Below are positions 52,826 to 62,103 of a stretch of 64,000 nt of DNA, piece after piece. Position numbers and translations under genes: made by a program. The notes beneath the pieces are model-generated. The model ran no database searches. It saw only the letters and a program-made list of their open reading frames with translations, and was not told where the DNA came from. The stretch covers positions 6,521 to 70,520 of the forward strand of contig JBCCDA010000009.1 of assembly GCA_039033215.1 (NCBI GenBank), given 5' to 3'. The DNA is from Thermohalobaculum sp039033215. GTDB taxonomy: Bacteria > Pseudomonadota > Alphaproteobacteria > Rhodobacterales > Rhodobacteraceae. How positions within the stretch are numbered: position 1 is the first letter of the stretch; every line of letters begins with the position of its first letter.

Positions 52826-54139
52826 ATGTCCCGATTCACAGCGCTAGGCGATCTTCTGTCTCAGGTCTTCGACTTGCGTGCCCGGACACTCGGGGCGCTG
52901 GAAGGCGGTGTCGCGGAGGCAGCAGCACTGAGCGGTCTCGCCGCTGATCTGATGTCCGCCCGGGGCGAGGCCTCTGGCGTCGCGTTGGCGACCGAAATCC
53001 TCCAGGGTTACACGACCCTCGGAGCAGAGGGACGCCGCGCGTTCTTTGACCACATTGCAGAGGCCTATGATCCCGATCCGCAGATCGTCTCCACCGCGGC
53101 GGCGGGCTATGCGGACGAGGCAAGTCCGGACGCGCTCGCCCGGCTCTTCGCGGCGGTAGAGCCCCCGCGTCAGGAACTGCTGCGCCGTCTGAACATGGCG
53201 CCCGGAGGGACGGCGGCGTTGGTCGGGATGCGCGCCGATCTGCTGCGGGAACTGCGTGAGGCACCGGATCTCAAGCGCATCGATCAGGATTTCCGGCACC
53301 TTTTGCGCTCGTGGTTCAATCGCGGCTTCCTGGTCATGCGGCCGATCGACTGGGAGACGCCTGCCGCGGTGCTCGAGAAGATCATCGCCTACGAGGCTGT
53401 TCACCAGATCGATTCGTGGGAGGAGCTGCGCAGGCGGGTCCAACCGCCCGACCGCCGCTGCTTTGCTTTCTTTCACCCGTCGATTCCCGACGAGCCGCTG
53501 ATCTTCGTCGAAGTGGCTCTGACAAAGGGCACGCCGGGCTCGATCCAGGGTCTGCTGGCCCCGGAGCGCGATGCAGTGGCGCCGGCGGACGCGACGACAG
53601 CGGTCTTCTACTCGATCTCGAACTGCCAGCCCGGCCTCGCGGGCGTCTCGTTCGGGGCTTTCCTGATCAAACAGGTCGCCCTGGACCTGATGGCGGAGCT
53701 TCCAAAGGTCGAGACGTTCGTGACACTCTCTCCCGTGCCCGGTTTCGTGCGCTGGTTGCGCGAAGAGGCAGAGGGAGGTGGCGAGACTGCGCCCGAGGCG
53801 ATAGAGGCGCTTGCGTCCCTGTCCGCCGACGACTGGCGCGAGGGGGCGGACGACGACGCCGAAAAGCGCATCCTGCGCCTTGGCGCCAGGTACTTTCTCG
53901 ACTCCAAGCGGTCTGACGGACAGCCGCCCGATCCAGTGGCTCGCTTTCATCTGGGCAATGGCGCGGAGCTCGAGGCGGTCCACTGGATGGGTGATACCTC
54001 GGACAAGGGGCTCGCCGATTCCGCGGGGCTGATGGTGAACTATCGCTATCGGCTTGACCGCGTCGAGGCGAACCATGAAGCCTATCAGGCGGAGCGGACG
54101 ATCAACGCGAGCCGTGCGGTGCGGAACATGGCGCGATAG
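52826..54139 (+). CDS. Malonyl-CoA decarboxylase
   Basis: A 437-residue enzyme converting malonyl-CoA to acetyl-CoA and CO2. The helical N-terminal domain is followed by a GNAT-fold catalytic half with CFAFFHPSIPDEPLIFVEVA, VFYSISNCQPGLAGVSFG and LSPVPGFVRWL, which carry the conserved Ser/His residues of MCD. Length and domain order match bacterial and eukaryotic MCD. The start is ATG at 52826 with AAGGAA upstream. It lies 80 bp after the catabolic operon and may be transcribed separately. Confidence 0.95.
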   Translation: MSRFTALGDLLSQVFDLRARTLGALEGGVAEAAALSGLAADLMSARGEASGVALATEILQGYTTLGAEGRRAFFDHIAEAYDPDPQIVSTAAAGYADEASPDALARLFAAVEPPRQELLRRLNMAPGGTAALVGMRADLLRELREAPDLKRIDQDFRHLLRSWFNRGFLVMRPIDWETPAAVLEKIIAYEAVHQIDSWEELRRRVQPPDRRCFAFFHPSIPDEPLIFVEVALTKGTPGSIQGLLAPERDAVAPADATTAVFYSISNCQPGLAGVSFGAFLIKQVALDLMAELPKVETFVTLSPVPGFVRWLREEAEGGGETAPEAIEALASLSADDWREGADDDAEKRILRLGARYFLDSKRSDGQPPDPVARFHLGNGAELEAVHWMGDTSDKGLADSAGLMVNYRYRLDRVEANHEAYQAERTINASRAVRNMAR

Positions 54140-54149
54140 GGAGGCAGGC

Positions 54150-54383
54150 ATGATTGTCGGACTGATCGGGGCGGTTGTGATCGGCTGCGCGATGGGCTGG
54201 GCGGCCGAGCGCTTCAAGTTCACGCGGATTGGCCTCGTTCCTGCGATCTCGACGGCGATCGGTGGCGCGATTGTCGCCTACCTGATCCTGCTGTTCTTCG
54301 GGGTCGGGATCTATGGGCGGGGCGTGACCTCGGCGGTTGGTGCCGCAGTTGCATTGTTCTTTGCCCCCAGGATGCGGCGCTGA
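54150..54383 (+). CDS. Small membrane protein, 77 residues
   Basis: The protein has two to three hydrophobic segments (about residues 2-18, 27-48 and 56-70) and a basic C-terminus (APRMRR). The start is ATG at 54150 with GGGAGG 5 bases upstream and only 10 bp after the malonyl-CoA decarboxylase stop, so co-transcription is likely. The Gly/Ala-rich helices recall GlsB/YeaQ-type stress membrane proteins, but the match is weak. Function unknown. Confidence 0.75.
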   Translation: MIVGLIGAVVIGCAMGWAAERFKFTRIGLVPAISTAIGGAIVAYLILLFFGVGIYGRGVTSAVGAAVALFFAPRMRR

Positions 54384-54472
54384 TCGGATCCACGACGCAG
54401 ACCCCTTTGCGTCCTCTCACGCCGAGGTTGAGGATTCCGTTCAGCATTCGTGGTAAACAGACGCTCTGCACA

Positions 54473-55774
54473 ATGTGGGAGAGCGAGATCCCCAGACCAC
54501 AATTGCTGATAGGGTTTTTATCCGGGTTTGCGGTGGCCGGCGCGCTGCTTGCGCCCGTCCCATGGCCTTTGGCTGTGTTGATCACGATCGTCGCCGCGTG
54601 TCTGCTGCTCTGGCAGTACGCGCAACGTCATCCGATCGATACCCGTCTGTTGGGCGAAGCGATTGAAGCGATGCCGATCCCGATTGCGATCTATGATCGC
54701 AACGAACGGCTCATCGCGCACAACGCGCTCTATGAGACACACCATACCGCTGCCTTCGCTCGCCTCGCCCAGCGGTCCCGTGCGGGTAAGGTGACCTATG
54801 CAGAGTTGTTGGATGCGTCGATCGACCCTGACGTCCCGGAGCCGGAGCGGGCCCGGATACGCCAGGAGTTCATCGATGCGCAACCGCCTGCCGATGGGCA
54901 ATTGACGGAGCGCCTCTTCCCAAGGGTGGGCTGGCTTCGGATCGGCAAGCGCACTCTGTCCTGCGGTGGTACGGTCCGCGTGGCCATCGAGATCAACGAG
55001 TTGAAGGCCCGTGAAGCGGAGCTGGAACTGGCACTGGAGCGGGCCAAGGACGCGGATAGCGCGAAGACGGCCTTCCTTGCAAAGATGACGCACGAACTGC
55101 GCACACCGCTCAACGGCACCATCGGGATCAGCTCACTTCTGCTGCGCGACGCCCTGAGCGACGCGCAGAAGCGCAATGTCGAGATGATCCGGCAATCCGG
55201 TCAGCATCTACTGGAGTTGATCAATCGTTTGCTGGACTACGCCAAGCTTAGCCATCGCCACTATGAGGCGGAAATGGGGTGGTTTGATGTGCACGAGGTG
55301 GTCGAGGAAGCTGTGTCCGAGGCCAGATGCCTTCCCCAGGCCGACGATCTTGAGATCGGCATCCGGGTCCAGCCGCATCTCGCGCGAAGGCGCTTCGGCG
55401 ATCGGTTGGGGCTCCGCCAGATCCTGACAAACCTGCTGGGTAACGCGGTCAAGTTCACCACGGCAGGCGAGGTGACGGCCACGCTGTCCGGCGGGCGGGA
55501 TGATGTCACCATTGCGGTCCGTGATACCGGGATCGGGCTCTCGGATGCGCTGAAGGAGAAACTCTTCGAGCCGTTCGTTCAGGGCGACGATCCGCTTGTG
55601 CGCGAAACCGGTGGCACCGGCCTTGGCCTCGCGATCACGACCGAAATTGTCGCGGCCCATGGGGGAACGATCACGGTCGAAAACCCCGCGGAGGGTGGAA
55701 CCAGCTTTGTGGTCTACTTGCCGTTGTCGAGCCAAGCCGAACAGCACGGGCAGCCGCTGAAAGCCGTACCCTGA
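54473..55774 (+). CDS. Membrane-anchored PAS histidine kinase
   Basis: A 433-residue sensor kinase: two hydrophobic segments (about 10-45), a PAS-like domain (about 60-175, IPIAIYDRNERLIAHNALYE), a coiled linker, HisKA with THELRTPLNGTIG (phospho-His), and HATPase_c with LTNLLGNAVKFT, RDTGIGLS and GGTGLGLAI. There is no receiver domain and no adjacent response regulator. The start at ATG 54473 gives the membrane anchor, but no strong RBS is visible; an in-frame TTG at 54407 is less likely. Confidence 0.92.
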   Translation: MWESEIPRPQLLIGFLSGFAVAGALLAPVPWPLAVLITIVAACLLLWQYAQRHPIDTRLLGEAIEAMPIPIAIYDRNERLIAHNALYETHHTAAFARLAQRSRAGKVTYAELLDASIDPDVPEPERARIRQEFIDAQPPADGQLTERLFPRVGWLRIGKRTLSCGGTVRVAIEINELKAREAELELALERAKDADSAKTAFLAKMTHELRTPLNGTIGISSLLLRDALSDAQKRNVEMIRQSGQHLLELINRLLDYAKLSHRHYEAEMGWFDVHEVVEEAVSEARCLPQADDLEIGIRVQPHLARRRFGDRLGLRQILTNLLGNAVKFTTAGEVTATLSGGRDDVTIAVRDTGIGLSDALKEKLFEPFVQGDDPLVRETGGTGLGLAITTEIVAAHGGTITVENPAEGGTSFVVYLPLSSQAEQHGQPLKAVP

Positions 55775-55969
55775 GGCTTCGGACAGAGGTATGCTCAGCG
55801 CACGTCCTCCGGACCGGCGTCTTCATCACGACCCAACGACATGTACTGGAGCACAACTCTTCTTGCATGTGATGGCTATCGATTTGGTTGGGCGTGCCAT
55901 GTGGAAGGACTTGGCATCCTTCTCGGGCCGCTGCATGGTGCCTGCCAACAAGACCAATGGGAGGGCACG

Positions 55970-57055
55970 ATGGCCGAAACATACACCAGCTATGACCTCG
56001 TGGAGTTCGACAAGCCCCTAGTCGCTCAGCAGCGGCCAATGCCGGTTCCGACGGGGACCGAGGTTCTGGTCCGCGTGCGCCGCTCGGGCGTGTGCCATTC
56101 GGACCTGCACATACAGGAGGGGTACTTCGATCTGGGCGAGGAAGGGCAGCTCAGGATGGAAGACCGTGGCATGAAGCTGCCCCAGGCGCTGGGCCATGAG
56201 TTCATCGGTGAGATTGTCGAGCTGGGCCCGGACGCTGACCCCGAAGAGGCCCCGGTGGGCAAGACCATGATGGTGCATCCCTGGATCGGCTGCCTGCAGG
56301 ACGATTGCGTGGCTTGCGGCCAGGGACGCGAAAACGACTGCACCAAGATGCGCGCGCTCGGGGTGGTTCGTGATGGTGGATATGGACAGTACGTCGTCGT
56401 CGATCACCCCAGATTCCTTGTCGATATTGACGGCCTCGACCTCGACATGGTGACGCCCTACGCGTGTTCCGGCCTGACCGTCTACTGCGCGCTGAAGAAA
56501 GTCGATCCGGCGCTGATGAACCCCGGTGAATGGCTGGCGGTCATGGGCACCGGCGGGCTTGGCATGAACGCGATCGCGATTGCCAAGGCGATGGGCTTTG
56601 AGAAGGTCGTCGCCTGCGACAAGGACCCCGTAAAGCTGCAGACCGCGATCTCGATGGGGGCGGATGCAATCCTGGATACGACCCGGGAGGACGCGCTGCA
56701 GGAGCTGCGCAAGATCTGCGACAACAAGCTGCTCGGCGTGGTCGATACCGTTGGGGTCCCCGCGACCGCCAAGCTGTCGGTCCATGCGCTGATCAAGATG
56801 GGCCGCTATGTGGTTGTCGGTTTGCACGGTGGTGACTTTAAGATGCCGCTGCCCTGGCTGCCGCAGAAAGCACTGACGGTACGCGGGTCTTATGTGGGCT
56901 CGTGCAACGACCTGCGGGAGCTGATCGAGCTGGTGAAGACCGGCTCCATCAAGGAAATTCCAGTAGAATCGCGCCCGCTTTCAGCGGTTTCCGACACGCT
57001 GGAGGACCTCAAGCACGGCAAGATCACCGGTCGTGTGGTGCTGAACGCGGACTGA
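55970..57055 (+). CDS. Zinc-dependent alcohol dehydrogenase family protein
   Basis: A 361-residue medium-chain dehydrogenase: catalytic Zn ligands in RRSGVCHSDLHI and ALGHEFIGEI, a structural-Zn-type Cys cluster in CLQDDCVACGQGRENDC, and Rossmann loop VMGTGGLGMNAIAIAK. It oxidises alcohols or reduces aldehydes with NAD(P). GGGAGGG lies upstream of the ATG at 55970; an upstream frame extension has no family similarity. Substrate unknown. Confidence 0.92.
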   Translation: MAETYTSYDLVEFDKPLVAQQRPMPVPTGTEVLVRVRRSGVCHSDLHIQEGYFDLGEEGQLRMEDRGMKLPQALGHEFIGEIVELGPDADPEEAPVGKTMMVHPWIGCLQDDCVACGQGRENDCTKMRALGVVRDGGYGQYVVVDHPRFLVDIDGLDLDMVTPYACSGLTVYCALKKVDPALMNPGEWLAVMGTGGLGMNAIAIAKAMGFEKVVACDKDPVKLQTAISMGADAILDTTREDALQELRKICDNKLLGVVDTVGVPATAKLSVHALIKMGRYVVVGLHGGDFKMPLPWLPQKALTVRGSYVGSCNDLRELIELVKTGSIKEIPVESRPLSAVSDTLEDLKHGKITGRVVLNAD

Positions 57056-57191
57056 AATCACAGTTTGCTGCATCGCAGCATAGGCCTTGAATCTCTCAGG
57101 GAGAGGTCCCAATATCTCTGGGTGCGATGCAGCGTAGATTGCCCGCAAGCAGGCTCCGGGAGGAAGATGTCCGCGTTTTTGGAGGTCTTCG

Positions 57192-57554
57192 ATGCAACCA
57201 GCTGAAGATAGGGCACATGCGCCTGAGCAGTCTCCCCTGATGGCTGCCTTGGAACTCGCGTCCTGTGTTACCGAGGCGGACCGCCAGCGACAACAGGCCT
57301 TCTGGCAGATCGTGCGGGCCGCCTGGTCGTGGTCCGACATGTCGCTTGCACCGCAATCTGCCAAGGACAGCAAGGCAACCGCCGAGCATGACTTGCGCAC
57401 GGCACTCACGGTGATCCGAACAACGGCAGAGATGATGCGCGATGGCCCGGATCTGAACGCAGCCGACCGCAAGACGTTCGCCCGGATGCTGTTGGCTGAG
57501 GAGGCGCGGCTGGAGCGGGTGCTGCTGCGGCCCGACCAACGGGCGCCTGACTAA
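57192..57554 (+). CDS. Small protein with histidine-kinase DHp-like helix pair
   Basis: A 120-residue protein. Residues about 68-112 resemble a HisKA dimerisation domain: EHDLRTALTVIRTTAEMM with the His-x2-Arg-Thr motif, then a second helix (RKTFARMLLAEEARLERVL). There is no ATPase domain. GGAGG lies 8 bases before the ATG. It converges with the membrane protein gene and overlaps its end by 4 bp. It could be a phosphotransfer or kinase-inhibitor protein, or the remnant of a kinase. Function not established. Confidence 0.7.
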   Translation: MQPAEDRAHAPEQSPLMAALELASCVTEADRQRQQAFWQIVRAAWSWSDMSLAPQSAKDSKATAEHDLRTALTVIRTTAEMMRDGPDLNAADRKTFARMLLAEEARLERVLLRPDQRAPD

Positions 57555-58393
57555 CCGTTCGCGGCTGACGCCTGGTCGCGCGCGGGTGCTGCACTGCGCT
57601 TGCGGCGCAACTCCTCGAAGGCCGTCGAGATCACCGTCGGCACCCTGGCGTCGGCTCCCTGGCCGCCGGTGCGCTCGGCCTGCGCCTTCTCGGCGCGGGC
57701 CTTGGCGTCCTCCTCGCTCGGCAGGAACTTCCGCCCGCGCAACTGCTCGATGGCGGCCTCGAGCACATCGAAGCTTGTCAGCTGCACAAGCCGCAGGCCA
57801 ATCCCCAGGACCGCCGTTTCGATCGAGCGGCGCGTGTCCACGGCCTTTGCCTCCAGCGCCACGAGCTCCTTGTTCACCTTCTCCCGCTCTGACGCCGAAA
57901 GGTTTTGCATCAGGTCCTGGCAGAAGGGCACGATGATCATCGACATCTCGCGCGGCGTTATGAACTGCATCAGTTCGGTGATCCGCTTTGCCCGGATCGT
58001 GGCCCGGTAACGGTCGACCTCGCGGTCGGTCACGTTCAGGATGGTGTCGATGACGATGGCCGGCCCGATGGCGATGTCCGTATCTCCTGACTTGGCCTTC
58101 ATGATCGAGGATCGGAAGAACGCAGCACCCCCGAAGCCCGCGACCATCACATTGTAGACCGCGTCAGACCACGTCGTCTGATCGACCTCGGCGGGCGTGA
58201 AACTGAGCCCCAGCTTCTCGATCAGGAAGAGTGCGATGAATGACAACACCCCGTTCAGAACGACGTAGAACCAGGCGTACATGCAGCGGAAGATCGTCAC
58301 CGGGTCGTCGCGGTAGCGGCCCATCAATTCGGCAGCGCCAAGAAGAAACCCCAAGCCGATCGCAATGAGGTATTGATACTCCACCAACGTCAT
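57551..58393 (-). CDS. Hypothetical membrane protein with long cytoplasmic tail
   Basis: A 280-residue protein not assigned to a family. Hydrophobic segments lie at about residues 8-22, 36-60 and 78-95. A soluble helical region (about 115-240) follows, then a charged Lys/Glu/Ala-rich tail (EEDAKARAEKAQAER). It follows the small gene at 58431 by 37 bp on the same strand, so the two may form an operon. Function unknown. Confidence 0.75.
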   Translation of the reverse strand: MTLVEYQYLIAIGLGFLLGAAELMGRYRDDPVTIFRCMYAWFYVVLNGVLSFIALFLIEKLGLSFTPAEVDQTTWSDAVYNVMVAGFGGAAFFRSSIMKAKSGDTDIAIGPAIVIDTILNVTDREVDRYRATIRAKRITELMQFITPREMSMIIVPFCQDLMQNLSASEREKVNKELVALEAKAVDTRRSIETAVLGIGLRLVQLTSFDVLEAAIEQLRGRKFLPSEEDAKARAEKAQAERTGGQGADARVPTVISTAFEELRRKRSAAPARDQASAANG

Positions 58394-58430
58394 GTCTCGC
58401 CCCTCAAGGCCCGGCGCGTGACCCCTGCGG

Positions 58431-58709
58431 TCAGGACTTCATCTTCTTTTGGAACACGTCCGCCATCTTGTATCCGTAGTCAGTGATGCGGAGCGTGCCG
58501 CCAGCTTTGCCTTCTTCAATCATCTCACGTTCTAGCAGCGCGCCCAAGATCATTTCGGCATGCTCATTCTCGAAGAGGTGCATCTCCTCGATCAGGTTCC
58601 CAACGTTCATCTGTCCCGTGCGCCGCAGCGCCGAGAGGATCTTGCTCATCACCTGATCCTCGTCGTCTTCGGGTGTCACGACGAGCGACTTGATGTCTTG
58701 CGATTTCAT
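58431..58709 (-). CDS. Small winged-helix-like protein
   Basis: A 92-residue acidic protein: DQVMSKILSALRRTGQMNVG, then NLIEEMHLFENEHAEMILGA and LLEREMIEEGKAGGTLRITD. The pattern of three helices and a beta wing is typical of small winged-helix domains that mediate protein or DNA contacts. It precedes the membrane protein gene on the same strand. It may regulate or partner that protein; neither family is recognised. Confidence 0.75.
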   Translation of the reverse strand: MKSQDIKSLVVTPEDDEDQVMSKILSALRRTGQMNVGNLIEEMHLFENEHAEMILGALLEREMIEEGKAGGTLRITDYGYKMADVFQKKMKS

Positions 58710-58852
58710 GCCAACGAACTCGTGTGTTTGGTAAGGCTCACGAATACGCTAAATGTCCAGTGGAACGAACACCACCAAAACTTGTTGCCAGGCCGTCGGA
58801 CAATGTGCCGGCGCCATGAACAGACAAACCAGAGAGTCAGAGAGGACCCGTC

Positions 58853-59374
58853 ATGCCACTCCCCGTCCCCGGACAACCCTTCCCCGCCATCGATCTTGCC
58901 CGCGCGGGCGGTGGGCGCATCACGAACGCCGATCTGACAGGGTCGTTCTTCACGGTCCTCAACGTCTACCGTGGCCTGCATTGCCCGCGCTGCAGGGCGC
59001 AGCTCGCGGACTTTGACGCGCATGCAGAGGCGCTGGCCGCAGCAGGCGTGAAGATCGTTTCGATCTCGACCGATCCGCAGGACCGTGCGGAGACGGCAAT
59101 CGCCGAGTGGGGGCTGGGCGACATGCCGGTCGGCTATGGCCTGACGGTCGAGCAGGCGCGGGGCCTTGGGCTCTTCATCTCCGAGACGATCCGCGAGGCG
59201 GAGCCAGCGTTCTTCGCCGAGGCCGCCGTCTTCCTGATCCAGGAGGATGGGGTGCTTTGGGGGTCGTCGGTCAACACGTTCCCGTTCATGCGTCCAACGG
59301 CCGAGATGCTCCTGGATGCGGCCAGTGTTCGCAAGGAGCGGAGCTATCCGCCGCGCGGCAATATCGCGGCCTGA
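58853..59374 (+). CDS. AhpC/TSA-type peroxiredoxin
   Basis: A 173-residue thioredoxin-fold protein: FFTVLNVYRGLHCPRCRAQL with a CxxC at the peroxidatic position, then VKIVSISTDPQDRAETAI. It would reduce peroxides or act as a thiol oxidoreductase in the cytoplasm. The CPRC pair, instead of the usual T-x3-C of peroxiredoxins, points to the AhpC-like PRX-like-2 group. AGAGAGGA precedes the ATG. Confidence 0.87.
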   Translation: MPLPVPGQPFPAIDLARAGGGRITNADLTGSFFTVLNVYRGLHCPRCRAQLADFDAHAEALAAAGVKIVSISTDPQDRAETAIAEWGLGDMPVGYGLTVEQARGLGLFISETIREAEPAFFAEAAVFLIQEDGVLWGSSVNTFPFMRPTAEMLLDAASVRKERSYPPRGNIAA

Positions 59375-59384
59375 GAGGTCTTTC

Positions 59385-59422
59385 GCCTGGGGCTCTCGTC
59401 AGGTGACGGGTTTGCCCCAGGC
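59385..59422. terminator. Possible bidirectional terminator between convergent genes
   Basis: GCCTGGGGC at 59385-59393 pairs with GCCCCAGGC at 59414-59422 around a 20-base loop, exactly between the stops of the peroxiredoxin (plus) and the secreted protein (minus). The loop is long and T-runs are short, so this is moderate evidence. Confidence 0.45.
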
Positions 59423-59956
59423 TCAACGGAAGTGTTCGAACGCTTCGATGGCGTCTGCGTCGCAGCGGCCGGCCTCAAGGCAGCGCACTAGAGCGCCGTA
59501 CTGTCTGGTCCCGGCGCTCAGGAACATCGCCGGGAATGCCGGGCGCGAGCAGACACCCGGCTTGATCTTCGCATCGCCCATCAGAGGGAAGTTCGCCACG
59601 GGCTCCATGATCAACAGCGCCCGCCGGATGCGGATTGGCAGACTGCCACAGCGATCCTGCCAGCAGTCCTCGACGATCGTCGCTGTGAAGCCTTCCGGCA
59701 GATCGACTTCGCCGGATCCGGTGATCCGCTTGCCCGTGACGTCGTAGCGGGCCATGGCGCCCTGCGGCCAAACCAGTATCTCGGTCTCGGGAGGCAGCGC
59801 GAGCTCTCCAATCACAACGATTGGTTCTATCCCTTTCGCGAAGAAATTGTTGATGACTTCGGCAGGGTTTGGCGCGCTGCAGATCAGGGCCTGAACATCG
59901 GCTGCGAACGCCCATGTCGCGGTGGCCAGCGTTGCGGCAAGCAAACGGGTCTTCAT
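59423..59956 (-). CDS. Secreted hypothetical protein
   Basis: A 177-residue protein with a signal peptide (about 1-23, MKTRLLAATLATATWAFA), two likely disulphide pairs (EDCWQDRCG and CLEAGRCDAD) and no family recognised. The start is ATG at 59956, where GGAGGG lies 4 bases upstream; the frame stays open to 60070 without an RBS. Probably periplasmic. Transcribed alone, divergent from the alternative oxidase gene. Confidence 0.8.
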   Translation of the reverse strand: MKTRLLAATLATATWAFAADVQALICSAPNPAEVINNFFAKGIEPIVVIGELALPPETEILVWPQGAMARYDVTGKRITGSGEVDLPEGFTATIVEDCWQDRCGSLPIRIRRALLIMEPVANFPLMGDAKIKPGVCSRPAFPAMFLSAGTRQYGALVRCLEAGRCDADAIEAFEHFR

Positions 59957-60143
59957 CGGTCCCTCCATCCTTGTGGCCCCGGTGGTACGCCTTGTCGCAC
60001 GGAAATCAGTCGGTTGCCGAGCGGCCGTTGCATCCAGGCCGAAGGGGTCGCCAAGACCCCGCCCAGACACGCTACAAGGTGCCGCAGTGGCTTGAATCGC
60101 CGCGGTTAGATCCGACTTCTCGCGTCAGGTAATGGAGGATCTC

Positions 60144-60785
60144 ATGCGCGACACGTCGCACGACACTATCGCCCTCGACACGCACCATCGGCCCCGTGAC
60201 ATCCACGATCGCTTCGCGTTTCGGCTGGTCAAGTTCATGCGCGTCTTCGCCGATGCCTTCTTCGCGAAGCGCTACGGACACCGTGCAGTCGTGCTGGAGA
60301 CGGTGGCGGCGGTGCCTGGCATGGTCGGTGGTCTCTTGCAGCATCTCAAGTCCGTGCGCCATATCCGTGACGATCAGGGCTGGATCCGCGAGCTTCTTGA
60401 CGAGGCGGAGAACGAGCGCATGCACCTGATGACCTTCATCAAGATCGCCCAGCCCAACCGGTTCGAGCGTGTTCTGATCATGGTTGGTCAGATGGTCTTC
60501 TACAACGCGTTCTTCTTTCTCTACCTTTTCGCGCCGAAGACGGCCCACCGCGTTGTGGGCTATCTGGAAGAGGAGGCCGTGGTCTCCTATACCCAGTACC
60601 TCGCCGAGATTGACGCCGGACGGGTCGAGAACGTGCCTGCGCCGAAACTGGCCATCGACTACTGGGGGCTCGCGCCGGACGCACGGCTGCGTGAGGTCGT
60701 AATTGCTGTGCGCGCCGACGAGGCCGCGCACCGCGACACGAACCACGATTTCGCGAACCAGTTGGCCGACGGCACACATGCCTGA
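60144..60785 (+). CDS. Alternative oxidase (AOX)
   Basis: A 213-residue membrane-bound di-iron ubiquinol oxidase that passes electrons from quinol to O2 without proton pumping. All iron-ligand motifs are present: LETVAA (Glu 52), NERMHL (Glu 91, His 94), LEEEAV (Glu about 143) and RADEAAH (Glu 193, His 196). It is shorter than plant AOX, as usual in bacteria. The start is ATG at 60144 because GGAGG lies 5 bases upstream; an ATG at 60132 is in frame. It may serve under NO or cyanide stress, when heme oxidases are blocked. Confidence 0.95.
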   Translation: MRDTSHDTIALDTHHRPRDIHDRFAFRLVKFMRVFADAFFAKRYGHRAVVLETVAAVPGMVGGLLQHLKSVRHIRDDQGWIRELLDEAENERMHLMTFIKIAQPNRFERVLIMVGQMVFYNAFFFLYLFAPKTAHRVVGYLEEEAVVSYTQYLAEIDAGRVENVPAPKLAIDYWGLAPDARLREVVIAVRADEAAHRDTNHDFANQLADGTHA

Positions 60786-60795
60786 GGCCCGCGCA

Positions 60796-61209
60796 TCAGG
60801 CGGGTTCGAACTCCAGCAGGTCAACGGACTCCGGGGGTAGGTTCAGCCAGTCGACGGCTTCCTCGGGATGCTCGAACAAGACGACGGTTTCGACCTGACC
60901 GATCTGCGCATAGTTCTGATAGATCCGCGCCATACCGAAGCCGAGATCGCCGTCCGCCACGATCGCCGTCTTGATCTCGCGGTCCCAATGCTGCTCGGTC
61001 ACGATTGTGGCAAGTCGAGCCATCTCCTCATGCCCGAAATCGAACGATGTCGCGTGACGGAAGTCCGTGATCTCGGGGAAGATCGGGGAAAAGTCGGGGG
61101 CCTTGCGCAGCTCTGCGTAGACCTCGCGGAACTCCTCCGACGTGACGTGTCCCATCAGGCGCGTGACTAGAAGCGGGGTGTCAGGATAGACTTTATAGGC
61201 TGTCGGCAT
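60796..61209 (-). CDS. STAS/SpoIIAA-like domain protein
   Basis: A 137-residue cytoplasmic protein with alternating strands and helices: VYPDTPLLVTRLMGHVTSEE, FPEITDFRHATSFDFG, then VETVVLFEHPEEAVDWLNL. This fits the SpoIIAA-like (CRAL-TRIO/STAS fold) family found as single-domain proteins in many proteobacteria. Role unknown; such proteins may bind lipids or act in signalling. It converges with the alternative oxidase gene. Confidence 0.75.
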   Translation of the reverse strand: MPTAYKVYPDTPLLVTRLMGHVTSEEFREVYAELRKAPDFSPIFPEITDFRHATSFDFGHEEMARLATIVTEQHWDREIKTAIVADGDLGFGMARIYQNYAQIGQVETVVLFEHPEEAVDWLNLPPESVDLLEFEPA

Positions 61210-61360
61210 GGTCCACTCTGCGGCAGGTGTCAGTTGCTCCGCCGTTCCTCGGGGTCGACACTAAGGGTCTGGACAACAAGATCAATTGGGCTGTTGCCTT
61301 GCCCATCTCCGTGCGATGAGCTGACGATACTGCCGGCCGCAACGTCACACGGAGGAAGCC

Positions 61361-61951
61361 ATGCCAACGATGATCGCCATGACTGACTTTGCGCTGCGCA
61401 ACTGGGACCCCGGCGCGTCTGGGACGCGTGTTGAAGGGATGTCGCCCGAGGCGTTGGTGACACGCGCAAACGATGCTCTGGCCGCGGGCGCGGGGATGGC
61501 CGATGGGTACGCGCCGTTCTGCAAGCATCTCTTTCTGAAGAACGACACACCGACCCGCTGCGGGTTTGCCCCGATCACCGACGAGAACCGGCATCTTCTG
61601 CGGTCGGGCTACCGTGCACGGCGCGACGGGGAACGCGCTGTGCTGGAGCGCTGGCTTGAAGGCGCGCAGGCGCCCGCGGCGCGCTGGCTGGACGTCATTC
61701 TCTACAGTCATGCACAGCTCGTCATCGAGGCCGAGGCCATGCCAGGAGAAGTCGTGCCGGCGTGCGACTGGGGTGTCGTGTCGATCATCGGAACGCTGGC
61801 GCCGGAGGAGCCCCCGATGCCCCCGATCACACAGATGCGCAACGCGCTCGGCGTGACAGAGGGCGGCTCGGGCGCCGCGCTGGACCCTGCGGCCTATGAC
61901 CGCGCAGTCGCGTTCTGGGAGCTTCATGCGCGCGTCCAGGACACGAGTTGA
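61361..61951 (+). CDS. DUF3228 family protein
   Basis: A 196-residue protein matching DUF3228, an uncharacterised family: FALRNWDPGASGT, APFCKHLFLKNDTPTRCGFA, LDVILYSHAQLVIEA and DWGVVSIIGTLAPEE PPMPP in order. No signal peptide. It stands alone between convergent and co-directional neighbours. Function unknown. Confidence 0.87.
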   Translation: MPTMIAMTDFALRNWDPGASGTRVEGMSPEALVTRANDALAAGAGMADGYAPFCKHLFLKNDTPTRCGFAPITDENRHLLRSGYRARRDGERAVLERWLEGAQAPAARWLDVILYSHAQLVIEAEAMPGEVVPACDWGVVSIIGTLAPEEPPMPPITQMRNALGVTEGGSGAALDPAAYDRAVAFWELHARVQDTS

Positions 61952-62103
61952 GCAACCGAGCCCATCGCCAGCATGATCCCCTCCCGATCTCCCTTCATTC
62001 TGAAGCTGATTCTGGTTAACCGAACGTAAAGCGCTGAGTTGTTGGCGCGGGGTTCGACGGTTCAGACCATGTGTGGGCCATACCCCAGAGCCGGGAGGGA
62101 ACC

